Below the pieces are notes generated by a model. It searched no databases. It was not told where the DNA came from and was given only the letters and a program-made list of their open reading frames with translations. A stretch of 29,019 nt of DNA from DATGLE01 sp035294325 (GTDB lineage: Bacteria; Chloroflexota; Ktedonobacteria; Ktedonobacterales; Ktedonobacteraceae): contig DATGLE010000147.1 in the NCBI GenBank assembly GCA_035294325.1, positions 1 through 29,019 of the forward strand. Reading direction: 5' to 3'. Shown here one piece after another: positions 1 through 7,824 of this stretch (position 1 is its first letter; every line of letters starts with the position of its first letter). Made by a program: the position numbers and the translations under genes.

Positions 1-1602
1 AAATACGAACTACAGCAGCGCCTTGCCCACGGCGGCCAGGGCGATGTCTGGAAGGCGCTCGACACCCAGTTGAAGCGCCTGGTCGCGATTAAGATTCTGC
101 ACGCCGACCTGCGCCATGATCCCGATTTCGTTACACGCTTCCAGCGCGAGGCTCAGCTTATTGCCGCGCTCCATCATCCCAATATTGTGCAGATCCATAA
201 TTTCGACATCGCCCCTGAGCCGGAGGGAGAGGATACGATTGCCTATATGGTGATGGATTATGTCCAGGGGCAGACGCTGGCGGATTACATTCGCAATACG
301 TCGCGCAAAGGACAATTTCCCTCCGCCGCTGATCTGGTCTACCTCTTTACAGGCATCAGCCAGGCCATTGACTATGCACACGGCAAGGGTATGATCCACC
401 GCGATATCAAACCCGCTAACATCTTGCTCGATCAGCGGCTTCCCACAGCGCGACCAATGGGGCAGCCAGTCCTGACTGACTTTGGCATCGCACGTATGCA
501 AGGAGTAGCCAGTGGAACCGTCATTGGTTCGCTGCTTGGCACACCGCTCTACATTTCACCGGAACAGGCGAAGGGATTACATGGAGATCAACGTAGCGAT
601 CTGTATTCGCTGGGCATCATCCTTTACGAGATCACCACAGGTATCACGCCTTTTCGCGGTGAAACAACGATGGCTATCCTTATGCAACATCTACAGGATA
701 TGCCCACCCCTCCCTCGCTTATCAATCCCAACATCTCACCGGCGTTGTCGGCGGTAATCCTGAAAAGCATCGCCAAGCGGCCCGAGGACCGCTTCCCCAG
801 CGCCTCAGCCATGACGATTGCACTGGCCGAGGCGCTCGATGTACCTGCTCCGCAGCTCCAACAGAGCGCACCATCATCGTATCTCTCTCCCACCGCGCCA
901 GCGACGCTTCCTGCCGACAATCCCCTGTCGCCATCTCACATGTACGGCAGAAGCAATATGTCCGGTCCCGGGCCGAATGCATCGACCTACACTCCGCCAG
1001 GAGTAACATCTACGCCAGCACAGGCAGCGGCGCAGCCCGCGATAGAGCAGCCGGTTACGTCAGCACCGCAAAAACAGGGTGGCATTCGCGGACGCACTGT
1101 ACTCCTGACCGCGCTGGCCGCTCTGGTACTGCTCGGCCTCGGACTGGGTGCATTCATGCTGCTCTCGCGGCCCACATCGCCGCCCACAAACGTCGTTGCG
1201 GGACAGGTACGCTTTACGCGCAGCGCTCATGCTGTAGCCGGCGACTACGACGAGTTACAGATCGATCTGCGCAACGTGCCACAGCCGCAAGCGGGCCATG
1301 TCTATTACGCGTGGCTGGAGATAGCCGGCAACGAGGGCGCCAGGCCGCACTGGAAGCTAACGGTGGCCCCTGATGGCACAATCCATGCAACGAACCTTAC
1401 CTATCCAGGCTACAATAATCTGCTCTCGCCCAATATGATCCTGCTGATTACCGAGGAGGACGCGAGCGGGCCAGCGCCGATTGTGCCCTTCCCGGAACCG
1501 CGCGCGCGCCTTTACTACGCGCAGATTGCGCCGCTCTCGGCCACCGTCTATAACATCAAAGCCTGCCCGGCGGGCAGCGCCTCCAACGTCTGTATGCAAT
1601 AA
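1..1602 (+). CDS. Receptor-like Ser/Thr protein kinase, 5' partial
   Basis: Membrane-anchored Hanks-type kinase that would phosphorylate cytoplasmic proteins in response to an extracellular signal. The reading frame is open from base 1. By comparison with the paralogue at 1855 only about nine codons are missing upstream. Visible kinase motifs are a glycine-rich loop (AHGGQGDVW, first Gly replaced by Ala), the VAIK lysine, HRDIKPAN, DFGIA and SPEQ in place of APE. A Pro/Ala/Ser-rich linker leads to one transmembrane helix (about 1090-1165), then a short external domain of about 135 residues. That domain contains a YYAWLE motif and an LLITEED motif, both shared with the neighbouring kinase. It faintly resembles the C-terminal domain of RskA-type anti-sigma factors (inference). 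The protein stops soon after this domain, whereas the paralogue continues for about 230 residues. Kinase assignment is firm; the signal is unknown. Confidence 0.95.
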   Translation, partial: KYELQQRLAHGGQGDVWKALDTQLKRLVAIKILHADLRHDPDFVTRFQREAQLIAALHHPNIVQIHNFDIAPEPEGEDTIAYMVMDYVQGQTLADYIRNTSRKGQFPSAADLVYLFTGISQAIDYAHGKGMIHRDIKPANILLDQRLPTARPMGQPVLTDFGIARMQGVASGTVIGSLLGTPLYISPEQAKGLHGDQRSDLYSLGIILYEITTGITPFRGETTMAILMQHLQDMPTPPSLINPNISPALSAVILKSIAKRPEDRFPSASAMTIALAEALDVPAPQLQQSAPSSYLSPTAPATLPADNPLSPSHMYGRSNMSGPGPNASTYTPPGVTSTPAQAAAQPAIEQPVTSAPQKQGGIRGRTVLLTALAALVLLGLGLGAFMLLSRPTSPPTNVVAGQVRFTRSAHAVAGDYDELQIDLRNVPQPQAGHVYYAWLEIAGNEGARPHWKLTVAPDGTIHATNLTYPGYNNLLSPNMILLITEEDASGPAPIVPFPEPRARLYYAQIAPLSATVYNIKACPAGSASNVCMQ

Positions 1603-1637
1603 TTCCTCTCACTTGCGAGCCTGGCGGCGCTCGCCTT

Positions 1638-1694
1638 TCTGGTGAGTTGTGTGGAAAAATGCGCTGCGCGCATTTTTCCACACAACTCACCAGA
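1638..1694. repeat. 27-bp perfect hairpin (palindrome family copy 1)
   Basis: Arms 1638-1664 and 1668-1694 are perfect reverse complements around a 3-nt loop. The inner part reads GGAAAAATGCGC / GCGCATTTTTCC. The left flank contains GCGGCGCTCGCCTT, and the right flank contains a small GC dyad (CGCGGCGGAGCCGCG). Related copies lie at 18411 and 20688. It sits between two kinase genes and could terminate transcription, although no U-tract follows. The rest of the 252-base gap (1603-1854) holds only the leader of the next kinase. Confidence 0.9.
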
Positions 1695-1854
1695 TCCCTA
1701 CGCGGCGGAGCCGCGCGAACAGACATACGCCGGTCCACCAAAAAATTACACTTGCAGCGTCTAGCGTTCATGAGAGAGTTATTTGTGAAAGCAGATGACT
1801 CCTGAGCGAAACTCTCTTGAATGAAGAGCTACAAAAGAGAAATGGGAACTAGCA

Positions 1855-4278
1855 ATGAGTACAAATCCGCGCCGCCTCAACAAATACGAATTACAAACGC
1901 GCCTGGGACACGGTGGCATGGCCGAGGTCTGGAAGGCCCTGGATACGCAGTTGCAGCGCTACGTTGCTATTAAAATACTCCACGCCGATTTGCAGAACGA
2001 TCCAAACTTTGTGACGCGTTTTGAACGCGAGGCACAATTTATTGCATCGCTGCATCATCCCAACATTGTGCAGATCTTCGATTTTCACGTCTCTCGCCCG
2101 CCAGAAACCGAGGATACCGTCGCCTATATGGTCATGGATTATGTGGAGGGGCAGACTCTCTCACGATATTTTCATGAGACCTCTCATGCCGGCAAATTTC
2201 CTTCCTCATCTGATCTTGTACAGCTCTTCACACCTATCTGCCTGGCTATCGATTACGCGCACCAGAAGGGCATGCTCCATCGCGACATCAAGCCATCGAA
2301 TATTCTGCTGGACAGGCGCGGCACGCTGAAGAACCCTCTGGGGGAACCCGTTCTCTCCGACTTCGGCATTGCGAAACTGCTGGGCGCGGCGGCCATCACG
2401 AGCAGCGGCTGGTGGCTGGGCACGCCCTCGTATACCTCGCCAGAGATAGCCATGGGTAAACCTGGCGATGAGCGCAGCGATATCTACTCGCTAAGCGTCA
2501 TCCTCTATGAAGCATGCGCTGGCGCGCTGCCCTTCCAGGGCGACAACCCTACAGCAGTTCTCATGCAGCATGCTCATGCAGCGCCGATACCGCCCGCGCT
2601 GATTAACCCGGCGATATCGCCGGCGCTGGCAGCGGTCATTCTGCGCGGGCTGGCAAAAGAGCCGGAGCAGCGTTTCCCCAGCGCCTCTTCGCTGGGCATC
2701 GCTCTGGCGGAGGCGCTCCACATGCCGGTAGATGACAGATTGAGACAGGTTGCATATCTGCAATCGGAAATGAACGGGCCAACCTATATTAGCTCTGCGC
2801 ATCCATGGAGCGCGCTGCCTCCTGGCCCATCAGCGCACACTCCCGCCATCTCCACGCCGCAAGCCGAGCCGGTAGCTGCTGACGCTTCCGCTGCATCTGC
2901 ATACGCCAGTTCCGCTCACATAACTCCCGCGAACTTTGGGGCAGGCGCGCGGCCAACGCCAACCCCGATTCCAGACTCTACACCTGCTCCAGTTGCGTTC
3001 AGCCCGGCCACGCCCGCGCCTCCTGCCCTCGTCGCTGCTCCCGTCCAGCAACAGCCGGCGCCACCCCCTGCCACGCCGCGCCGGGGGCGCAAAGGAAGGA
3101 TTATCACGACGATCATTCTGGCTCTCGCGCTAGTTGTGGGCAGCATGAGCGCTCTTGTGCTACTTGCCCGCAGGCCAGCCCCACCGCCCTCTACAGCAAA
3201 TCAGGTCGTGGGATACGCCTTCTTCCTCAATAGCGGTCAGTTGAATCCAGACAATAGTCAGGGCATTAACGACGAAGTGCTCATACAACTGCATAACATC
3301 CCTGATCCCCCAGCCGGCAAGACATACTATGCCTGGCTCCTGAGCGACTCGATGCTGAGTGAGCAAACGACGACGGGGCTGGGACCGCTGACCATCAATC
3401 ATGGGCAGGTACGCCTGCTCTATAAGGGCAACCAGCGGCATGCTAACCTGCTGGCATTTCAGAGCCGTATCCTTATCACTGAGGAGGACTCGTCAACATC
3501 ACCTGCAATGTACACTCCCGACACCGCACAATGGAAGTATTACGCCAAACTTTCTCAGGCCGTCAGCCCCCAGGACAGGCTGCATTTTAGCATGCTCGAT
3601 CACCTGCGCCATTTGCTCTCGGAATCGCCCGAACTCAAATTACGAGGGCTGCATGGTGGGCTGGATATGTGGTTCTTGCGCAACACACAGAAGATTCTGG
3701 AATGGTCTACGGCAGCCAGGGACGATTGGAGAACCGGTCCCGACCTGCTCCATCGCCAGGTTGTACGCATCCTCGATTACCTCGATGGCGCTTCCTATGT
3801 GCAAAAAGATGCTCCGGCGGCGGGTCCGGTAGTGCTTGCCGATCAGCATGATTCGCAGGTCGGACTGCTTGGTCAGGCTCCAACCAGTCAAGATCCGCCC
3901 GGCTATGTCTATGATGACGAGGCGCCGCCGGGATACGTCTACCTTGTCTCAAGCCACCTGGCAGGGACGGTGCTATCTCCCGATGCCACACCGGATCAGC
4001 GGACACTCTCCGCGCGTATCCATCTCGCTATCGACCAGGTAAAGGGATGGCTGCAACAATTACACCAGGACGCGAAGCAACTGGTCACGATGAATGCGAA
4101 CCAGCTAGCGCAGCCCGCAACGCTCTCGATCCTGGATGATATGGTCACGCAGGCGCAGCATGCCTATAACGGTGAAACCGATCCTCTGACCGGCCAGCTT
4201 ACAGGGGGTGCGATCTGGATCTGTAGTAATATCCAGCGCATGGCAACCTTCGAGGTGAAACCATTTACAGCGCTGTGA
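1855..4278 (+). CDS. Receptor-like Ser/Thr protein kinase with long extracellular domain
   Basis: 807-residue Hanks-type kinase, paralogous to the gene just upstream. The catalytic domain is at residues 11-280: G-loop RLGHGGMAEVW, Lys40 in VAIK, HRD 141-143, DFG 168-170 and SPE 194-196. A Pro/Ala-rich linker runs to one transmembrane helix near 415-438. Outside the membrane, residues about 445-560 form a domain shared with the first kinase (YYAWL, ILITEED). The last 230 residues are specific to this copy, mostly predicted helical, with a short duplication PPGYVYDDEAPPGYVYLV. The start ATG has GGGA upstream. The catalytic residues look intact, so the kinase should be active. The ligand and substrates cannot be read from the sequence. 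Tandem arrangement and sequence similarity point to duplication followed by gain or loss of the C-terminal module. Confidence 0.95.
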   Translation: MSTNPRRLNKYELQTRLGHGGMAEVWKALDTQLQRYVAIKILHADLQNDPNFVTRFEREAQFIASLHHPNIVQIFDFHVSRPPETEDTVAYMVMDYVEGQTLSRYFHETSHAGKFPSSSDLVQLFTPICLAIDYAHQKGMLHRDIKPSNILLDRRGTLKNPLGEPVLSDFGIAKLLGAAAITSSGWWLGTPSYTSPEIAMGKPGDERSDIYSLSVILYEACAGALPFQGDNPTAVLMQHAHAAPIPPALINPAISPALAAVILRGLAKEPEQRFPSASSLGIALAEALHMPVDDRLRQVAYLQSEMNGPTYISSAHPWSALPPGPSAHTPAISTPQAEPVAADASAASAYASSAHITPANFGAGARPTPTPIPDSTPAPVAFSPATPAPPALVAAPVQQQPAPPPATPRRGRKGRIITTIILALALVVGSMSALVLLARRPAPPPSTANQVVGYAFFLNSGQLNPDNSQGINDEVLIQLHNIPDPPAGKTYYAWLLSDSMLSEQTTTGLGPLTINHGQVRLLYKGNQRHANLLAFQSRILITEEDSSTSPAMYTPDTAQWKYYAKLSQAVSPQDRLHFSMLDHLRHLLSESPELKLRGLHGGLDMWFLRNTQKILEWSTAARDDWRTGPDLLHRQVVRILDYLDGASYVQKDAPAAGPVVLADQHDSQVGLLGQAPTSQDPPGYVYDDEAPPGYVYLVSSHLAGTVLSPDATPDQRTLSARIHLAIDQVKGWLQQLHQDAKQLVTMNANQLAQPATLSILDDMVTQAQHAYNGETDPLTGQLTGGAIWICSNIQRMATFEVKPFTAL

Positions 4279-4288
4279 AGCGGCGATG

Positions 4289-4313
4289 CCAGGCGCCCGC
4301 AAGGGGCGCCTGG
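4289..4313. terminator. Bidirectional hairpin terminator
   Basis: CCAGGCGCCC and GGGCGCCTGG pair around a 5-nt loop and are followed by TCCTTTATT on the plus strand. The hairpin lies in the 47-nt gap between two convergent genes, the kinase ending at 4278 and the sigma factor ending at 4326. Confidence 0.75.
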
Positions 4314-4325
4314 TCCTTTATTGCG

Positions 4326-4964
4326 TTAACAACGATCATCCTTCAAACTGCGCAGCTTTTTGCGGGCAACTGAAAGAGATGCCCGCAGCCGCTGCACCTC
4401 TTCGCGCTCACCCGGCCAGCTCATCTCCTCCACCTCCATCTTACGATCCTTGAGAGCTTCTACAAGGGGAAGAAAATCTTCTATTTGATCCCGCAGCGAG
4501 TAAAGCAGAGCCTGCAACTGGCGCGCGGGCAGCCTGAAGATCTCGTCAACAATCATGGACATCGCTTCCCCTGTCATTTCCTCCTGCTCAAGTTTCTCAG
4601 CAACATCCTGCCATCCCTCACTTACCATCGTTGCATGGTCCTGATAGCCCTCCCTATCCTCATGGAGAGGAAGAGGCGCGGACCGGTAGCGACGTACCAT
4701 GTCTACCACCTCGGTATAAGCGATACACCTGATGTATGCCAGAGGGACTGTAATGCGTTTCTTCCGCGCTATCTGCCAGAATTTGATGCGGATCCGTTGA
4801 GCGAGTTCATCGATCTCATCGTTCAGCTTATCCACAGGTATAACATTACGAGGCACGTTTTTACATGCTAAAGCGATAATATACGAATCGTACTGCGCTA
4901 ACAGTTCATCTACTGTACGGTCAGGTTGATGAGCAGACGACGTGTTGACACTGGACGTTTTCAT
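4326..4964 (-). CDS. Sigma-70 family (ECF-like) RNA polymerase sigma factor
   Basis: 212 residues. The N-terminal half resembles sigma region 2: a DELAQRIRIKFWQIARKK helix followed by PLAYIRCIAYTEVVDMVRRYR, matching the core-binding and -10 recognition helices. The C-terminal part (RLPARQLQALLYSLRD ... EVQRLRASLSVARKKLRSL) resembles region 4, whose end normally reads as a helix-turn-helix finishing in a run of Arg/Lys. Region 4 is divergent. The ATG at 4964 has a strong Shine-Dalgarno (GGAGGA, 5-6 nt spacing). No anti-sigma gene is adjacent, so regulation may be transcriptional or through the neighbouring Ser/Thr kinases (inference). It is divergent from the XRE regulator at 5290. It could instead be a sigma-like protein without promoter activity. 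Confidence 0.75.
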   Translation of the reverse strand: MKTSSVNTSSAHQPDRTVDELLAQYDSYIIALACKNVPRNVIPVDKLNDEIDELAQRIRIKFWQIARKKRITVPLAYIRCIAYTEVVDMVRRYRSAPLPLHEDREGYQDHATMVSEGWQDVAEKLEQEEMTGEAMSMIVDEIFRLPARQLQALLYSLRDQIEDFLPLVEALKDRKMEVEEMSWPGEREEVQRLRASLSVARKKLRSLKDDRC

Positions 4965-5094
4965 AGCATCCTCCTTCCGCGTATTGAAGCCGGTAACGAG
5001 TTTCCTAGAAAACGCCTTTCTCCTCTGAAAGGAAGATCTGAACTCTCACCTCGCCGTGAAGAGGTAGACTCATTTTCACGCCCATAATCAATCA

Positions 5095-5125
5095 GTTATA
5101 GTAATTTCTGCTACTAGCGTGTTAA
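5095..5125 (-). promoter_or_regulatory. Possible promoter of the sigma-factor gene
   Basis: On the minus strand TTAACA (5125-5120) is followed 19 nt later by TATAAC (5100-5095); the overlapping TACTAT would give a 16-nt spacer. This implies a leader of about 125 nt before the ATG at 4964. Spacing is not ideal, so this is tentative. Confidence 0.3.
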
Positions 5126-5187
5126 AATACTTCTAACCGCTTGATTAAATGTTACCTGGGAAATAACCTCAACGGAAGAAAAACTTC

Positions 5188-5259
5188 GTACTTGAAAATG
5201 TAGTATCTGTACAATAGATCCGTACAGGAGTACAGTACGCTTAATGTACGCCTACGTAC
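5188..5259. promoter_or_regulatory. Cluster of seven GTAC sites upstream of the XRE gene
   Basis: GTAC occurs at 5188, 5209, 5222, 5230, 5235, 5246 and 5256, often as GTACA or GTACG, ending 30 bases before the regulator's start codon. One GTAC is expected per 256 bases of random sequence. A TACAAT (5210-5215) that could be a -10 box lies within the cluster. A multi-site operator for the regulator itself is the simplest reading (inference). Confidence 0.5.
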
Positions 5260-5289
5260 AGAGCATAGCGAGTTAGATACAGGTGAGAA

Positions 5290-6090
5290 ATGGCCTCTTC
5301 GGAAAGTTTCTCCAGTATTCTCAAGGCTTATCGTAAGAACAATGGTTTATCGCAGGAAGAGCTGGCCCGGCGGCTCCATTTTTCAAAGGAGACCATTTCA
5401 GCCTGGGAACGAGGGAAACGGAAACCACATCCCCTGCAAATCGCACGCCTGGCACAGGTTTTACAAAAGGATGCCCAGGCTCTCACGCAGTCTCTTTATC
5501 CTGACTATCCTGCCGCAAGCGAGTTTAAGAGCCACGAGTCACCCGGTGCCAGGCAGCAAGAAAACAGCCTGATAACTATGTTTGCCAGCCAGGATGAATG
5601 TGAAGCATTGATCCGTCACGAAGCCCGTCATGCGACACAGATCAAGGTGCTTACAATCAGAGGAGAAAAGTATTTTTTAGGCCCCAGGAGTATTTTATAC
5701 CATCTCTGCGATCCAAAACATCCCAGGAATTGTTCCATACAGGTTTTAGTACTCTCACCCGAAAGCAGTCATATTACTCAGGAACTGGCAATAAAACTGG
5801 GGCATGATTCGGCACAGAGGATCAGAGAAAAAATGAACAGCGTACTCGGCTATCTCAAATTCCTGATGAACCAGAACAATGGCTTTGAGATCAGATGCTA
5901 TCAAGAAACTCCTATTTTCAAGATCCTCATGTTTGATAATGTGATGTTCGTCAGTTCTTTTGCAGGCGGGGGGCCTAAGAATGATCGCAATGCGCGGATG
6001 TTTCGCCTCATACGTGAGGGGAACCCTCTCTTTATGGGGCTTGAGAGCTACTTCGATCAGTTATGGTTAAGAAGTGCCAGGCCGTTGTAA
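5290..6090 (+). CDS. XRE-family transcriptional regulator with C-terminal sensor-like domain
   Basis: 266 residues. Residues 8-62 form a Cro/C1-type helix-turn-helix with the usual pattern (GLSQEELARRLHFSKETISAWERGKRKP). After a linker, residues about 100-262 form an alpha/beta domain. It has the hydrophobic strands IKVLTIRG, IQVLVLSP and KILMFDNVMFVSSFAGGG and ends in FMGLESYFDQLW. This layout recalls the phospholipase-D-like fold found on some XRE regulators, but no HKD motif is visible, so a binding rather than catalytic role is likelier (inference). The ATG is preceded by AGGTGAG with 2-nt spacing, slightly tight. It lies 50 bases upstream of the RelA/SpoT homologue in the same direction, and its promoter region carries the GTAC cluster, which suggests autoregulation and control of the downstream gene. 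Confidence 0.85.
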   Translation: MASSESFSSILKAYRKNNGLSQEELARRLHFSKETISAWERGKRKPHPLQIARLAQVLQKDAQALTQSLYPDYPAASEFKSHESPGARQQENSLITMFASQDECEALIRHEARHATQIKVLTIRGEKYFLGPRSILYHLCDPKHPRNCSIQVLVLSPESSHITQELAIKLGHDSAQRIREKMNSVLGYLKFLMNQNNGFEIRCYQETPIFKILMFDNVMFVSSFAGGGPKNDRNARMFRLIREGNPLFMGLESYFDQLWLRSARPL

Positions 6091-6140
6091 GGTTGACTCC
6101 CGCAGGAGTATAATGGCTGTAAGGATTTCCAAGTAAATTT

Positions 6141-7823
6141 ATGGCTCTGTGGAAAAATATCATGCTTGTAGAAACTCCTGGAGCAACCGAAAAATTCATT
6201 GAGCATGCAAAAGAGCTGTTCCATGATGGCGAGTTAGAGCTTATCAAGCAAGCCTGCGCTTTTGCTGAAACACATTATGCTCAAATTAAACATCCACTGG
6301 GCATGGCGTATATCGAGTACGCTACCACAGCAGCTATGACGCTGGATGGTTTCTTTGCCGATGCTATAGCAGTCGCTGCCACTCTTATCTATCCTCCCCC
6401 TCCAGTTAGTGATGAGATCCTCAATGCCTTGAGAAAACGTTTCGGATATGCAAAAGAGCTTATCAGTGTTGTAGAGGAGGCATTGCATTTAAGCCGCTTT
6501 GAATTGCATCCCTGGCAAATTTCCACTGCTCAACAGAAAGATTCTGAGGCCAGAAAAGATATACTCCAAAAGATGTTTCTTTTAACAATTGAAGATGATG
6601 ATAATGCTTTGCAGGATGCAGCAGCGTTCTTTCTCACAAAAGAAGAGCAGACAGAGAACGTGATCAGAATGCTCATCGACCTCGTTACCGATATCCGCGC
6701 CCTCCTTATCAGGCTCGCCGATCAATTATGCTATATAAAACTGCTTAAAGATTTGCCAACAGAGCAAAAAGATTCTTTGCAATATAAATTGTTCGCCCGC
6801 TTAGATTTAGCGGTTTATGCTCCTATTGCTGACAGGCTGGGAATATGGCAGCTCAAGTCTGAACTTGAAGATATCGCTTTTCAGCTTCTTGAGCCAGATA
6901 AATACCGGGCAATAGAAGACCTGCTTGCTGAGAAGAAGCAAGAGCGTGATGAGTATATCAATCATTTTGTCATTCCTGAAATTCAGAAAATGCTCGAGGC
7001 TTTTGAAATAAAAGCCTCGCTTTCTGGCCGGTCAAAACATGTCTATGGCATTTATCACAAGATGGAAACGAAACGGCTCACTTTTGAAGATATAAATGAC
7101 CTGCTGGGTATTCGCATCATCGTAGATGAAGAGAGTGATTGTTACGCGGCTAAAGATATTATTCACACGTTCTGGCCGCCAGTCAGAGAACTTTATGGCG
7201 ATGAATGTGTGAGAGATTGGATCGACAAGCCTAAACCCAACGGCTATCGCTCGATACACACGACTATACATTTTAATGACAAGAAAGTTGAAATCCAGAT
7301 ACGTACATATGCAATGCACGATATAGCGGAGTATGGTGTAGCTGCCCAGCACTGGCTGTATAAAGATACCAAAACCTATAGAAAAGGCCGAACACCCCGA
7401 GTAGTCAAATTAAAAGATCAGAATTGGAGCAAGAAATTAGAGGCATTGCGTAAGAATCTGGCAAACAGGCAGTCAGAGCAAGAAAGCGGCCTGCGAGATC
7501 GGATTTTTGTGATCACACCGAAAGGGCATGTGATCGATCTACGTGTCGGCGCAACGCCGCTGGATTTCGCCTATCGTATTCATACCGATCTCGGGCATAA
7601 GTACGGAGGGGCAAAGGTTAATGGGCGGCCGGTACGCCTGGATTATACATTACAGACCGGAGATATAGTCGAGCTTATCACGCGGCCGGGCAAGAACCCC
7701 AGCCTTGATTGGCTTTCCCAACGGACAGATGACGCGGGGAATAGTTATTATGTGTTTGCTCAGGCTGCTCACACCAGGAGCAAGATCCGCAAACAACTCA
7801 GACAAGCAAAAGCGCTAGACTGA
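6141..7823 (+). CDS. RelA/SpoT homologue (long RSH) with degenerate hydrolase domain
   Basis: 560-residue alarmone enzyme. The order is HD-like region (about 30-200), synthetase (about 295-410) and TGS (about 452-514). The C-terminus stops soon after TGS, so the helical, zinc-finger and ACT regions of full-length Rel (about 720-750 residues) are absent. Synthetase landmarks are present: GRSKHVYGIYHKM, DLLGIRIIV, PKPNGYRSIHTT and VEIQIRT (Glu384). The hydrolase HDxxED motif is lost: the aligned region reads ATLIYPPPP (80-88), and the later LADRLHN motif reads LADQLCY. It should therefore make (p)ppGpp but not hydrolyse it (inference). The start is uncertain: ATG 6141 has AAGGA about 16 nt upstream, and ATG 6162 is an alternative. 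Base composition is more AT-rich than the kinases. It ends 1 nt from the convergent helicase gene. Confidence 0.88.
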   Translation: MALWKNIMLVETPGATEKFIEHAKELFHDGELELIKQACAFAETHYAQIKHPLGMAYIEYATTAAMTLDGFFADAIAVAATLIYPPPPVSDEILNALRKRFGYAKELISVVEEALHLSRFELHPWQISTAQQKDSEARKDILQKMFLLTIEDDDNALQDAAAFFLTKEEQTENVIRMLIDLVTDIRALLIRLADQLCYIKLLKDLPTEQKDSLQYKLFARLDLAVYAPIADRLGIWQLKSELEDIAFQLLEPDKYRAIEDLLAEKKQERDEYINHFVIPEIQKMLEAFEIKASLSGRSKHVYGIYHKMETKRLTFEDINDLLGIRIIVDEESDCYAAKDIIHTFWPPVRELYGDECVRDWIDKPKPNGYRSIHTTIHFNDKKVEIQIRTYAMHDIAEYGVAAQHWLYKDTKTYRKGRTPRVVKLKDQNWSKKLEALRKNLANRQSEQESGLRDRIFVITPKGHVIDLRVGATPLDFAYRIHTDLGHKYGGAKVNGRPVRLDYTLQTGDIVELITRPGKNPSLDWLSQRTDDAGNSYYVFAQAAHTRSKIRKQLRQAKALD

Positions 7824-7824
7824 C

